Below are positions 15,301 through 24,159 of a DNA stretch of 64,000 nt, in pieces (the first letter of the stretch is position 1; each line of letters opens with the position of its first letter). Under the pieces are notes generated by a model that worked only from the letters and a program-made list of their open reading frames with translations, made no database searches and was not told the origin of the DNA. The stretch covers positions 62,001 through 126,000 of the forward strand of contig NZ_JBITMQ010000018.1 in the NCBI RefSeq assembly GCF_044466355.1, in the 5' to 3' direction. Source of the DNA: Actinophytocola sp044466355 (GTDB taxonomy: Bacteria > Actinomycetota > Actinomycetes > Mycobacteriales > Pseudonocardiaceae). The translations under genes and the position numbers were made by a program.

Positions 15301-16091
15301 GAACGCTCCACCAGCGACTTCAGCAGCGCACCCATCCGGGTGGCCGACGCGCGACCCGCCTCGAGGACCTCCTCGTGGTTCAGCGGTTCGCCCGTCACCC
15401 CCGCGGCGAGGTTCGTCACCAGCGACAGCCCGAACACCTCGACGCCGGCGGCGCGCGCGGCGATGGCCTCCAGGACGGTCGACATGCCGACCAGGTCCGC
15501 ACCCATCGTGCGCAGCATGCGGATCTCGGCGGGTGTCTCGAAGTGCGGGCCGGGCAGGCCCGCGTACACGCCCTCGACGAGCGTGGGGTCGATCTCCCGC
15601 GCGATCGCGCGCAGGCGCGGCGAGTACAGGTCGGTCAGGTCCACGAACTGGGCGCCGGCCAGCGGCGACATGGCCGTCAGGTTCAGGTGGTCGCTGATCA
15701 GGACCGGCTGGCCGATCTCGACGCCGTCCCGCAGGCAGCCCGCCGCGTTGGTGAGGATCACCGTGCGGCACCCCGCCGCGGCGGCGGTGCGCACGCCGTG
15801 CGCCACGGGGCCGACGCCGCGGCCCTCGTACAGGTGGGTGCGGCCGAGCAGGATCAGCACGCGCTTGTCGCCGACACGCAGCGAGCGGAGCGTGCCACCG
15901 TGGCCGAGCACGGTCGGGGCGGCGAAGCCGGGCAGGTCGCCGATGGAGATCTCGGCGTCGGGGGCGCCGAGCACGTCGGCGGCGGGTCGCCAGCCGGAGC
16001 CGAGCACGACCGCGACGTCATGGGTGTCGACGCCGGTGAGCTTGGCGAGCGCCGCGGCTGCGTCGGCGGAGTGGTCCTGGATGTCGGTCAC
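15297..16091 (-). CDS. Purine nucleoside phosphorylase
   Basis: A 264-residue enzyme of the trimeric PNP/MTAP class that cleaves purine nucleosides with phosphate. Motifs include VLGSGWRP near the N-terminus, the phosphate-binding GRTHLYEG, TNAAGCLRDG, GPHFETPAE and the substrate loop VGMSTVLEAIAA. Start GTG 16091 is used; no strong ribosome site is visible. Coupled to the mutase gene, it supplies ribose 1-phosphate. The organism-wide name would be punA or deoD by function. Confidence 0.93.
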   Translation of the reverse strand: MTDIQDHSADAAAALAKLTGVDTHDVAVVLGSGWRPAADVLGAPDAEISIGDLPGFAAPTVLGHGGTLRSLRVGDKRVLILLGRTHLYEGRGVGPVAHGVRTAAAAGCRTVILTNAAGCLRDGVEIGQPVLISDHLNLTAMSPLAGAQFVDLTDLYSPRLRAIAREIDPTLVEGVYAGLPGPHFETPAEIRMLRTMGADLVGMSTVLEAIAARAAGVEVFGLSLVTNLAAGVTGEPLNHEEVLEAGRASATRMGALLKSLVERS

Positions 16092-16110
16092 CCGGGGAGG
16101 ATACGACCAC

Positions 16111-17967
16111 TCAGCCGGTGACCTGGAAGTCCCTGGCGATGCGGTCGAACAGCTCGCGACCGGAGTCCTCCTGCTCGACCGGGACGGTCATCGACACGAC
16201 CCACAGGTCACCGGCGTAGGGCAACAGGTGCGCGAAGGTGCTGCGGTTGAGGTCCTGGGCGTTCTGGTCGCCGGGTGCCAGGTCCTTGGCGCTGGTGATG
16301 GTGCGGTAGTGCAGTGCCTGCGCCATCTCGGGCGAACGGCCGAGGCCGGGGATCTCCTGCATGTCGACCGGTTCGATGAGGATGTCCGGGGCGCTGTCGA
16401 CCAGGTGGTCGACGTACTCGGGGATCACGTGGTCGGGGTAGAAGCCGACGATGCGCTCGACGGTCAGCAGCTCGGCGCCGTTGGGTGACACGTAGTAGAA
16501 GCGGGTGCTGCTGGGCAGGTCGTCGCCGCTGACCTCCTCGGTGAACTCGACCCAGTTGCTGGGCACGGGGAGCTGGAACCCGCCGCCCTGCGCGGGCGTG
16601 GTGCTGGCGGCGTTGCCGGTCCTGACCTTGAGCGCGCCCGCGTCGTCCTCGGCGGGGACGGTGACCGGAGGGCTGGTGGTGCGGGTGGGCGGCATGATCG
16701 ACTCGCCGCCGACGTAACGGGAGAGCGCGAAGCCGCCTGCCGCGGCGCCGAAGAAGAACAGGACGGAGAAGAACGCGACGAGCGCGGTGGCGACGGCGCC
16801 GCGTTCGCGGGGGACGCGTTCTCGGACGGTGACGTCGAAGGGCAGCGGTCCGGGCGCCGCGGCGAGCGAGGGTGTGGCCGCGGTGTCGGTGTCGGTCTCG
16901 ACGTCGGCCCCGGCGAGAGCGGCCTCCGCGCCCCCGTCGTCGGCCTCGCGCGCGTTGCCCAACCCCCACCCGTTCCCAGGGGCGTCCCGCCGTGCCAGTC
17001 TACCAGCGGGGGGTGACGATTCCTCGTTGTTACCGGCCGGTTGTGGATTACTCACCGGTTGTGGATTGTCGGCCGCCTCCTTGAGGGCGGCCAGGTCCTC
17101 GTCGGTCAGCAGCGGGGTGCTCGGCGGCGGCAGGAGCGGGTGCAGGCGGTTGCGCATCTCCCGCAGCGAGATCCGCTCCTCCGGTTCCTTCACCATCAGC
17201 GCGGCCACGATCTCGCCGAGCGGCCCCTCGGCCGACGGGCGGGGCACGTCGCCGTGCACGACCTGGTTGACGGTCTCCAACACGGCCCCGTCCGCGTCGT
17301 ACGGGGGCCTGCCCTCGATCACCGCGAACAGCGTCGCGCCCAGGCCCCACAGGTCGGCGGCGGGCGTCACCTCACGGCCCGCGGCGACCTCCGGGGAGAT
17401 GTACGCCGGTGAGCCGAGCATGATGCCCGTGCTCGTGAGCGTCGCCTCCGAGACGTTGCGGGCGATGCCGAAGTCGGTCAGCTTCACCTGGCCGTCCACG
17501 CCGATGAGCACGTTGCCCGGCTTGACGTCGCGGTGCGTGATGCCCGCCTGGTGCGCGGCGGCGAGCCCGGCCGCCACCGCGTCCGCGATCGCCGCGGCCT
17601 TCTGTTCGGGCAGCGGGCCCAGGACGTTGATCAACGTCGCGAGGCTGTGCGCGAGCAGGTACTCGGTCACGACGAACGGCTCGCCGCCCTCGCGGGCCAC
17701 GTCGTGCAGCGTGATGACGTTCGGGTGCGACAGCGCCGCGATCGCACGCGCTTCCCGCAGCGTGCGTTCGCGCAGCTCGGCGGCCTGCTCGTCGGGCACA
17801 CCGGGCGGGAGGAGGACCTCCTTCACCGACACGGTGCGGTGGAGGAACTCGTCGTACGCCTCCCACACGGTGCCCATGGCGCCCTGGCCGAGCTGCCGGC
17901 GCAACCGGTAGCGCCCGGCGACGACCCGCTCCCCAGTGCTGGACACGCACGACATTGTGCCCGCCAT
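16111..17967 (-). CDS. Membrane Ser/Thr protein kinase (Hanks type) with extracellular domain
   Basis: A 618-residue kinase. ATG 17967 follows a GGGGAG site. The catalytic domain (residues 15-275) has the Gly loop GQGAMGTV, Lys in VSVKEV, the catalytic loop HRDVKPGN, DFG and SPEV. A linker (about 276-385) contains repeat copy C in frame at about 300-340. A single membrane helix lies near 388-415, followed by a secreted sensor-like domain of about 200 residues. Similar kinases without the repeat peptide have shorter or different linkers, as far as I know. It is divergent from mutA, with 69 bp between starts. The ligand is unknown. Confidence 0.9.
   Translation of the reverse strand: MAGTMSCVSSTGERVVAGRYRLRRQLGQGAMGTVWEAYDEFLHRTVSVKEVLLPPGVPDEQAAELRERTLREARAIAALSHPNVITLHDVAREGGEPFVVTEYLLAHSLATLINVLGPLPEQKAAAIADAVAAGLAAAHQAGITHRDVKPGNVLIGVDGQVKLTDFGIARNVSEATLTSTGIMLGSPAYISPEVAAGREVTPAADLWGLGATLFAVIEGRPPYDADGAVLETVNQVVHGDVPRPSAEGPLGEIVAALMVKEPEERISLREMRNRLHPLLPPPSTPLLTDEDLAALKEAADNPQPVSNPQPAGNNEESSPPAGRLARRDAPGNGWGLGNAREADDGGAEAALAGADVETDTDTAATPSLAAAPGPLPFDVTVRERVPRERGAVATALVAFFSVLFFFGAAAGGFALSRYVGGESIMPPTRTTSPPVTVPAEDDAGALKVRTGNAASTTPAQGGGFQLPVPSNWVEFTEEVSGDDLPSSTRFYYVSPNGAELLTVERIVGFYPDHVIPEYVDHLVDSAPDILIEPVDMQEIPGLGRSPEMAQALHYRTITSAKDLAPGDQNAQDLNRSTFAHLLPYAGDLWVVSMTVPVEQEDSGRELFDRIARDFQVTG
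16946..17068 (-). repeat. Dispersed repeat copy C, in frame inside the kinase linker
   Basis: On the minus strand two box-like 9-mers end at 17060 and 17042, here 18 bp apart. Exactly 47 bases follow before the core. In the kinase frame it encodes NPQPVSNPQP, AGNNEESSPPAGRL and ARRDAPGNGWGLGNAR. Compared with intergenic copies read in the same phase (LAWRVAPGIGWGL), Trp becomes Arg, Val becomes Asp and Ile becomes Asn. The encoded segment sits in the disordered linker between the kinase domain and the membrane helix. Confidence 0.88.
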
Positions 17968-18016
17968 CACCAGCTCCCCGGCGATCAGCCTCACACTCGC
18001 GCGCCATGGCGCTCAC

Positions 18017-18034
18017 CTGACTGGTCAGTAACAT
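18017..18034 (+). promoter_or_regulatory. Palindrome and -10-like element upstream of mutA
   Basis: CTGAC-TG-GTCAG (18017-18028) is a perfect inverted repeat of the kind used by TetR-family regulators. A TAACAT -10-like element (18029-18034) follows at once, nine bases before the second in-frame ATG (18043) of mutA. It sits between the divergent kinase and mutA genes and could control either. No TetR gene lies nearby. Confidence 0.45.
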
Positions 18035-18036
18035 TG

Positions 18037-19527
18037 ATGGGTATGACCTCGGCGGACCAGCTGCGGCTGGCATCGGAGTTCGACACGGCGACCAAGGACC
18101 GGTGGCGGGCCATGGTCGACAAGGTTTTGCGCAGGTCAGGCGTGGACGTCGACAGCCACGACGGCGCCGTCGAGGACCTGCTCGCGAGCCCCACCTACGA
18201 CGGCTTCGCGATCCAGCCCCTCTACACCGCGGACGACACGGCCCCCGACGCCGGGTTCCCCGGGCTCCCCCCGTTCACCAGAGGCAGCAGTCCCGTCGGA
18301 CCGGTCCGCGGCGCGGTCGCCATCGGCTGGGACGTCCGCCAGCGCCACGCCCACCCGGACGTCGACACCACCCGCCGCGCGGTGCTCGCCGACCTGGAGA
18401 ACGGTGTCGCGTCGCTGTGGCTCGTCGTCGGCGAGGCCGGGCTGCCCGTCGACGCCCTGCCGGACGTGCTCGCCGACGTGTACGTCGACCTCGCCCCGGT
18501 CACCCTCGACGCGGGCGCCGACTTCGTGGCCGCCGCCGACGCGCTCCTGGCCGTGCACGGAGACAAGACGACTGAAAAGGGCGTGCGGCCGGGCGAGGTG
18601 CTCGGCAACCTCGGCGCCGACCCGATCGGCCACCGCGCCCGCACCGGCACCCCCGCCGACCTCGACGCCGCCGCCGCGCTCGCGACACGAGTCGCCGAGC
18701 GGTACGTGAACCTGCGGTCAGTGGTCGTCGACGCCTTGCCGTACCACGAAGCGGGCTCCTCCGACGGCCAGGAGCTGGGCTACGCGCTCGCGACCGCCGT
18801 CGCCTACCTACGGGCGCTGACCGACGCTGGGCTGCCCGTCGACCGGGCCGTGCGGCAGCTGGAGTTCCGGTTCGCCGCCACCGCCGACCAGTTCGGCACG
18901 ATCGCGAAGCTGCGGGCCGCGCGCCGGATGTGGGCGCGGGTCGCGGAGGTCTGCGGCGCGCCGCAGGCCGCCGTGCCGATTCACGCGGTGACCTCGTCGA
19001 CGATGATGACCCGCCGCGACCCGTGGAACAACATGCTGCGCACGACCCTCGCCTGCTTCGCCGCCGGTGTCGGCGGCGCGGACGCGGTCACCGTGCAGCC
19101 CTTCGACGCGGCCATCGGCCTGCCGGACGCGTTCGCGCGCCGCATCGCCCGCAACACCCAGTCGATCCTGCTGGAGGAGTCGCGGGCCGCCGGGGTGATC
19201 GACCCGGCGGGTGGCTCCTGGTACGTCGAGCGGCACACCGACGAGCTGGCGCACGCGGGCTGGTCCGTCTTCCAGGAGGTCGAGAAGGCGGGCGGTATCG
19301 CCGCGGCCCTCGACTCCGGCCTGGTCGAGGAGCGGATCGCGGCCGTCCGCGCGGCCAGGACCGCGCGGCTCGACGCGGGTGACGAGGCGATCACCGGCGT
19401 GACCGTCTTCCCGAACAAGGACGAGAAACCGCTGCTCCGCGAACCGGAACCCGCCGTCCCCTCCGGAGGCCTGCCGAGGGTGCGGTACGCGGAACCGTTC
19501 GAGGCGGCACTGGAGGCGAAGCCGTGA
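18037..19527 (+). CDS. mutA: Methylmalonyl-CoA mutase small subunit
   Basis: A 496-residue homologue of the mutase catalytic barrel (EFRFAATADQFGTIAKLRAARRM is the familiar barrel helix; only its first part, FRFAATADQFGTIAKL, is quoted as the signature). It lacks the C-terminal DxHxxG cobalamin motif, as expected for the non-catalytic small subunit of the heterodimer. It pairs with MutB to interconvert methylmalonyl-CoA and succinyl-CoA in propionate metabolism and polyketide precursor supply. ATG 18037 is used; ATG 18043, two codons on, may be the true leaderless start. Its stop overlaps the mutB GTG (GTGA). Confidence 0.93.
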   Translation: MGMTSADQLRLASEFDTATKDRWRAMVDKVLRRSGVDVDSHDGAVEDLLASPTYDGFAIQPLYTADDTAPDAGFPGLPPFTRGSSPVGPVRGAVAIGWDVRQRHAHPDVDTTRRAVLADLENGVASLWLVVGEAGLPVDALPDVLADVYVDLAPVTLDAGADFVAAADALLAVHGDKTTEKGVRPGEVLGNLGADPIGHRARTGTPADLDAAAALATRVAERYVNLRSVVVDALPYHEAGSSDGQELGYALATAVAYLRALTDAGLPVDRAVRQLEFRFAATADQFGTIAKLRAARRMWARVAEVCGAPQAAVPIHAVTSSTMMTRRDPWNNMLRTTLACFAAGVGGADAVTVQPFDAAIGLPDAFARRIARNTQSILLEESRAAGVIDPAGGSWYVERHTDELAHAGWSVFQEVEKAGGIAAALDSGLVEERIAAVRAARTARLDAGDEAITGVTVFPNKDEKPLLREPEPAVPSGGLPRVRYAEPFEAALEAKP

Positions 19528-21695
19528 CCATCCCCGACTTCTCCGAGATCGCTCTGGGCGAGCCGGACACCGGTGCCGCCGCCGACTGGCAGGCGGCCGT
19601 GCAGGACGCCACCGGCAAGGGCACGGACGCACTGGTGTGGGAGACGCCGGAAGGCATCGGCGTGAAGCCCCTGTACACCCGTGAAGACACCGACGGGCTC
19701 GACTTCTTGTCGACCTACCCGGGCATCGTGCCGTACCTGCGCGGGCCGTACCCGACGATGTACGTCAACCAGCCGTGGACCATCCGCCAGTACGCCGGGT
19801 TCTCCACCGCCGAGGAGTCGAACGCGTTCTACCGCCGCAACATCGCGGCCGGTCAGAAGGGCCTGTCCGTCGCGTTCGACCTGGCCACGCACCGCGGCTA
19901 CGACTCCGACCACCCGCGCGTCGCCGGTGACGTCGGCATGGCGGGCGTCGCGATCGACTCCATCTACGACATGCGGCAGCTGTTCGACGGCATCCCGCTC
20001 GACAAGATGTCCGTGTCGATGACCATGAACGGCGCCGTGCTGCCGATCCTCGCGCTCTACGTGGTCGCGGCGGAGGAACAGGGCGTGGCGCAGGAACAGC
20101 TCACGGGGACCATCCAGAACGACATCCTCAAGGAGTTCATGGTTCGCAACACCTACATCTACCCGCCGCAGCCGTCGATGCGGATCATCTCCGACATCTT
20201 CGCGCACACGTCGGCGCACATGCCGAAGTTCAACTCGATCTCGATCTCCGGCTACCACATGCAGGAGGCGGGCGCGACGGCCGACCTGGAGCTGGCGTAC
20301 ACGCTGGCCGACGGCGTCGAGTACATCCGCGCGGGCGTCGACGCGGGGCTGTCCGTGGACGCGTTCGCGCCGCGCCTGTCGTTCTTCTGGGCCATCGGCA
20401 TGAACTTCTTCATGGAGGTCGCCAAGCTGCGGGCCGCGCGGCTGCTGTGGGCGAAGCTCGTGAAGCAGTTCGAGCCGACGTCCGACAAGTCGCTGTCGCT
20501 GCGCACGCACTGCCAGACCTCCGGCTGGTCGCTGACCGCGCAGGACGTCTACAACAACGTGATCCGCACGTGCGTCGAGGCTATGGCCGCGACACAGGGC
20601 CACACGCAGTCGCTGCACACCAACGCGCTCGACGAGGCGCTCGCCCTGCCGACCGACTTCTCCGCCCGCATCGCGCGGAACACGCAGTTGTTGCTGCAGA
20701 AGGAGTCCGGTACCACCCGTGTCATCGACCCGTGGGGCGGCAGCGCGTTCGTCGAACGGCTCACCCACGAACTGGCCATCAAGGCGTGGGGCCACATCCA
20801 GGAGGTCGAGTCCGCGGGCGGCATGGCACGCGCGATCGACGCGGGCATCCCGAAGCTGCGCATCGAGGAGGCGGCCGCGCGGACGCAGGCACGCATCGAC
20901 TCCGGCCGCCAGCCGGTGATCGGGGTGAACAAGTACCGCGTCGACGTCGACGAGCACATCGACGTGCTGAAGGTGGACAACGCGCAGGTCCGCGCGCAGC
21001 AGATCGAGAAGCTGCGGCGGCTGCGGGAGGAACGCGACCAGTCCGCTGTGGACCGTGCGCTGGACGCGCTGACGGCGGCCGCCGACCGCGACGGCAACCT
21101 GCTCGCGCTCGCCATCGACGCGGCGCGCGCGAAGGCGACCGTCGGCGAGATCTCCGAGGCGCTCGGCAAGGTGTGGGGACGGCACTCGGCGCAGATCCGT
21201 ACGATCTCCGGCGTCTACTCCGAGGAGGTCGGCGCTGTGTCCAATGTGGAGGAAGCGCGCCGCGTCGTGGACGAGTTCGCCGAGGCGGAGGGCCGCCGCC
21301 CGCGCATCCTCGTAGCGAAGATGGGGCAGGACGGCCACGACCGCGGCCAGAAGGTGATCGCGACCGCGTTCGCCGACCTCGGCTTCGACGTCGACGTGGG
21401 CCCGCTGTTCCAGACCCCCGCGGAGGTGGCGCGCCAGGCCGTCGAGGCGGACGTGCACATCGTGGGCGTCAACTCGCTCGCCGCGGGCCACCTGACGCTG
21501 GTGCCCGCGCTGCGCGACGAGCTGGCGGCGCTGGGCCGCGACGACATCATCATCGTCGTCGGGGGTGTGATCCCGCCGCAGGACCACGACGAGCTGTACT
21601 CGTCCGGCGCGACCGCGATCTTCGGGCCCGGCACGGTGATCGCCGAGGCGGCCACCGACCTGCTGCGGAAGCTCATCGATGCCGCGGGACATTGA
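19524..21695 (+). CDS. mutB: Methylmalonyl-CoA mutase large (catalytic) subunit
   Basis: A 723-residue B12-dependent mutase. The substrate barrel has the methylmalonyl-specific RGPYPTMYVNQPWT segment and the active-site His in LRTHCQTSGWSLT. The cobalamin domain has DxHxxG at about 603-608 (GQDGHDRG), then GVNSLAAGH and VGGVIPP. Its GTG start is translationally coupled to mutA, and its end overlaps meaB by 17 bases. All key residues are present, so it should be active. No cobalamin riboswitch is visible upstream of the operon. Confidence 0.96.
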   Translation: MTIPDFSEIALGEPDTGAAADWQAAVQDATGKGTDALVWETPEGIGVKPLYTREDTDGLDFLSTYPGIVPYLRGPYPTMYVNQPWTIRQYAGFSTAEESNAFYRRNIAAGQKGLSVAFDLATHRGYDSDHPRVAGDVGMAGVAIDSIYDMRQLFDGIPLDKMSVSMTMNGAVLPILALYVVAAEEQGVAQEQLTGTIQNDILKEFMVRNTYIYPPQPSMRIISDIFAHTSAHMPKFNSISISGYHMQEAGATADLELAYTLADGVEYIRAGVDAGLSVDAFAPRLSFFWAIGMNFFMEVAKLRAARLLWAKLVKQFEPTSDKSLSLRTHCQTSGWSLTAQDVYNNVIRTCVEAMAATQGHTQSLHTNALDEALALPTDFSARIARNTQLLLQKESGTTRVIDPWGGSAFVERLTHELAIKAWGHIQEVESAGGMARAIDAGIPKLRIEEAAARTQARIDSGRQPVIGVNKYRVDVDEHIDVLKVDNAQVRAQQIEKLRRLREERDQSAVDRALDALTAAADRDGNLLALAIDAARAKATVGEISEALGKVWGRHSAQIRTISGVYSEEVGAVSNVEEARRVVDEFAEAEGRRPRILVAKMGQDGHDRGQKVIATAFADLGFDVDVGPLFQTPAEVARQAVEADVHIVGVNSLAAGHLTLVPALRDELAALGRDDIIIVVGGVIPPQDHDELYSSGATAIFGPGTVIAEAATDLLRKLIDAAGH

Positions 21696-22662
21696 CGTAG
21701 CGGCCTACGCCAAGGGTGTGCTCGCGGGTGACCGCGGCACGCTGTCCAGGGCGATCACGCTGGTCGAGTCGCGGCGGCCCGACCACCGGGCCCTGGCTCA
21801 GCGGCTGCTGGTCGAGCTGCTGCCGCACTCCGGTGGCGCGCACCGGGTCGGCATCACCGGGGTGCCGGGGGCGGGCAAGTCGACGTTCATCGACGCGCTC
21901 GGCACCCGGCTGACCGGCGCCGGTCACCGGGTCGCGGTGCTGGCGGTGGACCCGTCGTCGACCCGCACCGGCGGCTCGATCCTGGGCGACAAGACCCGGA
22001 TGGCGCGGCTGTCGGCCGATCCGTCGGCGTTCATCCGCCCGTCGCCGACGTCCGGCACGCTCGGCGGGGTCACCCGGGCGACCCGCGAGACGATCGTGCT
22101 GATGGAGGCCGCCGGCCACGACGTGGTGCTCGTGGAGACCGTCGGGGTCGGCCAGTCGGAGATCTCGGTCGCCAACATGGTCGACTGCTTCCTGCTGCTC
22201 ACCCTCGCACGCACCGGCGACCAGCTACAGGGCATCAAGAAGGGTGTTCTGGAGCTGGCGGACGTGATCGCGGTGAACAAGGCCGACGGCGACCACGAGA
22301 TGCCCGCACGCAAGGCGGCACGCGAGCTGTCGGGAGCGCTGCGGCTGCTGCAGGCGTCGCCGGACGGGTGGACCCCGCCCGTGCTGACGTGCAGCGGCAT
22401 GACCGGCGCCGGGCTCGACACCCTGTGGGAGCAGGTGAAACGCCACCACGCCACGTTGTCGGAGTCGGGCGCGCTGGAGGAGAAGCGCAAGCGGCAGCAG
22501 GTCGACTGGACGTGGACGATGGTGAAGGACACCCTGCTGACCCGGCTGTCCGAACACCCGGGCGTGCGTGCGCTCGCGCCGTCGCTGGAACAGCAGGTCG
22601 CCGACGGCACGCTCACCCCCACGCTCGCCGCCGAACGCATCCTGAAGGAGCTCGCGAACTGA
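21679..22662 (+). CDS. meaB: MeaB-type G-protein chaperone of methylmalonyl-CoA mutase
   Basis: A 327-residue GTPase of the MeaB/ArgK group that protects and reloads the B12 cofactor of the mutase. Walker A is GVPGAGKST, the switch region is VETVGVGQSE, and base recognition is NKAD. Its start lies inside the mutB end, a common arrangement. The C-terminal dimerisation arm is present (EKRKRQQVDWTW onward). It has been mis-annotated elsewhere as a lysine/arginine/ornithine transport kinase. Its last codons contain AAGGAG, which serves as a plausible ribosome site for the next gene. Confidence 0.94.
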   Translation: MPRDIDVAAYAKGVLAGDRGTLSRAITLVESRRPDHRALAQRLLVELLPHSGGAHRVGITGVPGAGKSTFIDALGTRLTGAGHRVAVLAVDPSSTRTGGSILGDKTRMARLSADPSAFIRPSPTSGTLGGVTRATRETIVLMEAAGHDVVLVETVGVGQSEISVANMVDCFLLLTLARTGDQLQGIKKGVLELADVIAVNKADGDHEMPARKAARELSGALRLLQASPDGWTPPVLTCSGMTGAGLDTLWEQVKRHHATLSESGALEEKRKRQQVDWTWTMVKDTLLTRLSEHPGVRALAPSLEQQVADGTLTPTLAAERILKELAN

Positions 22663-23612
22663 CCTCGCTCGAGACTCTGCTGTCCGACCTGCGCGGGAGG
22701 GCCGACGCCCGGTCGTACTACGCCGAGGTGGACGGCTGGGTCGACGAGGTGGCGCGCCTGGAGGAGCTGGGGCACGCGTTGCTCGCCGAGTTCCCGCACC
22801 TGACCGGCCTTTTCGACCGCGTGGAGCAGCTGCTGGCCGGCACTCCGGGCGCCGACCGGGCAGCGGCGGTGGTCCGCCTGGCCCGTGCGCTGCCGCCGAA
22901 ACGGGTGCGGCGGACGGCGGCGCTGCTCGCGGCCGGACAGCCCGCTCGGGCGCTGCTGGCGATGGACCTGCCGCTGGAGCTGGGCGCGTGCGTGGTGCAC
23001 GAGCTGGTCCTGCGCGGTGAGCCGGTGCCCGCCGGGTGGCGGTCACGGCTGGCCGGGCACCCGCTCGGCGCGTTGCCGCTCGAACCGCTGCCCGGGGAAC
23101 GGGCGGCGCCGCGTGCGCGGACAGCGCTGATCACGGCGGCCGGTGTGGTGCCGTCCGCGACCCGCAGGACCACGCCCGGAGACGCCACGGCGGCCGTCAC
23201 CACCTGGCTGACCGAGTCGAACGGGCGCGCCGAGGCGGCGGTGTTCACGCTGGGCGCACCGCTGGCGGCGGCCGACGTCGGCATCCGGACGGTCGAGTCG
23301 CTCGGGCTGGAGTGCCTCGCGGGCAACGGGCTCGCGTTGCGGGCCGCGACTCTGTCCGGCGTGGTGCCGCTGCTGTTCGGCGCGGCCGCGAACGGCGGTG
23401 CGTACGACCACGGGCAGGGCGGCGCGTACGGCAGGCTCGCGGCGTGGCGATCGGTGAAAGCGCTGGCAGACGGGGTTGCCGAGGGCTGTGCGTGGTGGAC
23501 GTTCGATGCCGCGAACGACTGGTTCCGGCGACGGGAGTGGGACCTCGGCGTGCTGTGCCTGCGGGCTGGTGGGCGTGGTCTCGCGGTGCTCGCCGCGACC
23601 GACGAGGACTGA
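22659..23612 (+). CDS. Hypothetical protein coupled to meaB, probable CTG start
   Basis: A protein of about 317 residues that I do not recognise. The frame runs straight out of the meaB stop. No ATG, GTG or TTG lies in the first 22 codons. CTG 22659 overlaps the meaB TGA (CTGA) and has AAGGAG exactly eight bases upstream (22645-22650), so a CTG start is the best reading; GTG 22728 is the fallback. The protein is Ala/Leu-rich, probably helical in the first half, and has conserved-looking blocks such as GAAANGGAYDHGQGGAYGR and CAWWTFDAANDWFRRR. It has no signal peptide. Co-transcription with the mutase suggests an acyl-CoA-related role. Confidence 0.62.
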   Translation: MTSLETLLSDLRGRADARSYYAEVDGWVDEVARLEELGHALLAEFPHLTGLFDRVEQLLAGTPGADRAAAVVRLARALPPKRVRRTAALLAAGQPARALLAMDLPLELGACVVHELVLRGEPVPAGWRSRLAGHPLGALPLEPLPGERAAPRARTALITAAGVVPSATRRTTPGDATAAVTTWLTESNGRAEAAVFTLGAPLAAADVGIRTVESLGLECLAGNGLALRAATLSGVVPLLFGAAANGGAYDHGQGGAYGRLAAWRSVKALADGVAEGCAWWTFDAANDWFRRREWDLGVLCLRAGGRGLAVLAATDED

Positions 23613-23676
23613 CGATCCGGCATCTGTACCCACACGGCCGCTGATCGACTGTGCACCTTGTCGATAGGCTTGCCAC

Positions 23677-23988
23677 ATGCGCAGCGCCGTTCGACTACTC
23701 GTCGTGACCCTCGTGGGGCTCGTTGTGGCGCTGCTTCCGGTGCACGCGGTCGCGGACTCCTACCCCTCCGACCGCGAGTACGGGCTCGTCGCCGGGCAAC
23801 AGCCGACGCCGCCCCCGACCGGGCCGTCCACCGCGCCGAGCGCGCCGACCGTGGAGCTCGACCCCGCCGAGACGGAGGCGGACCGGGCGGAGTCGCGACG
23901 CAAGATCGTCATGGGCGTGGCGTCGGTAGTGCTGATCGGTGCCGTGATCTGGGGCCGCAGCATCCGGCGGAAGAAAGCCAAGAAGTAG
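23677..23988 (+). CDS. Small secreted or membrane-anchored protein
   Basis: A 103-residue protein with an N-terminal signal peptide (hydrophobic 6-23, likely cut after HAVA), a Pro/Thr-rich extracellular spacer (residues 38-60), a second hydrophobic helix (78-92) and a basic end (RRKKAKK). It is probably an exported stub anchored with its C-terminus in the cytoplasm. The function is unknown. A TAGGCT -10 (23665-23670) lies six bases before the ATG, which suggests a leaderless transcript. Confidence 0.7.
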   Translation: MRSAVRLLVVTLVGLVVALLPVHAVADSYPSDREYGLVAGQQPTPPPTGPSTAPSAPTVELDPAETEADRAESRRKIVMGVASVVLIGAVIWGRSIRRKKAKK

Positions 23989-23989
23989 C

Positions 23990-24006
23990 GTCGGCCGCTG
24001 GCCGAC
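23990..24006 (+). terminator. Short hairpin after the small secreted protein gene
   Basis: GTCGGCC-GCT-GGCCGAC is a perfect 7-bp stem two bases after the stop at 23988. There is no U-run, as is usual for actinomycete terminators. The next 150 bases to 24159 hold no gene that I can support. Confidence 0.5.
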
Positions 24007-24159
24007 TGTGATCGTTTAGCGAGGCTGAAGCCGCCGCACCGTTCGGCGCTTCGGTGGTACCGGCAATCGGTAGACCAGGAAACCTCGTGCGATCCACCAC
24101 CGCGGATGGTGCAGGATTGACCACATCATGAATCACTCACGGGACCTTGGGAGGATCGC

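Noticed and set aside
17968..18036. Cobalamin riboswitch upstream of mutA
   Set aside because: The gap between the divergent starts is only 69 bp and contains no B12-box-like sequence.
18981..21692. A 903-codon open frame antisense to mutA/mutB
   Set aside because: It is a complement shadow. The plus strand encodes intact mutase subunits with all catalytic motifs.
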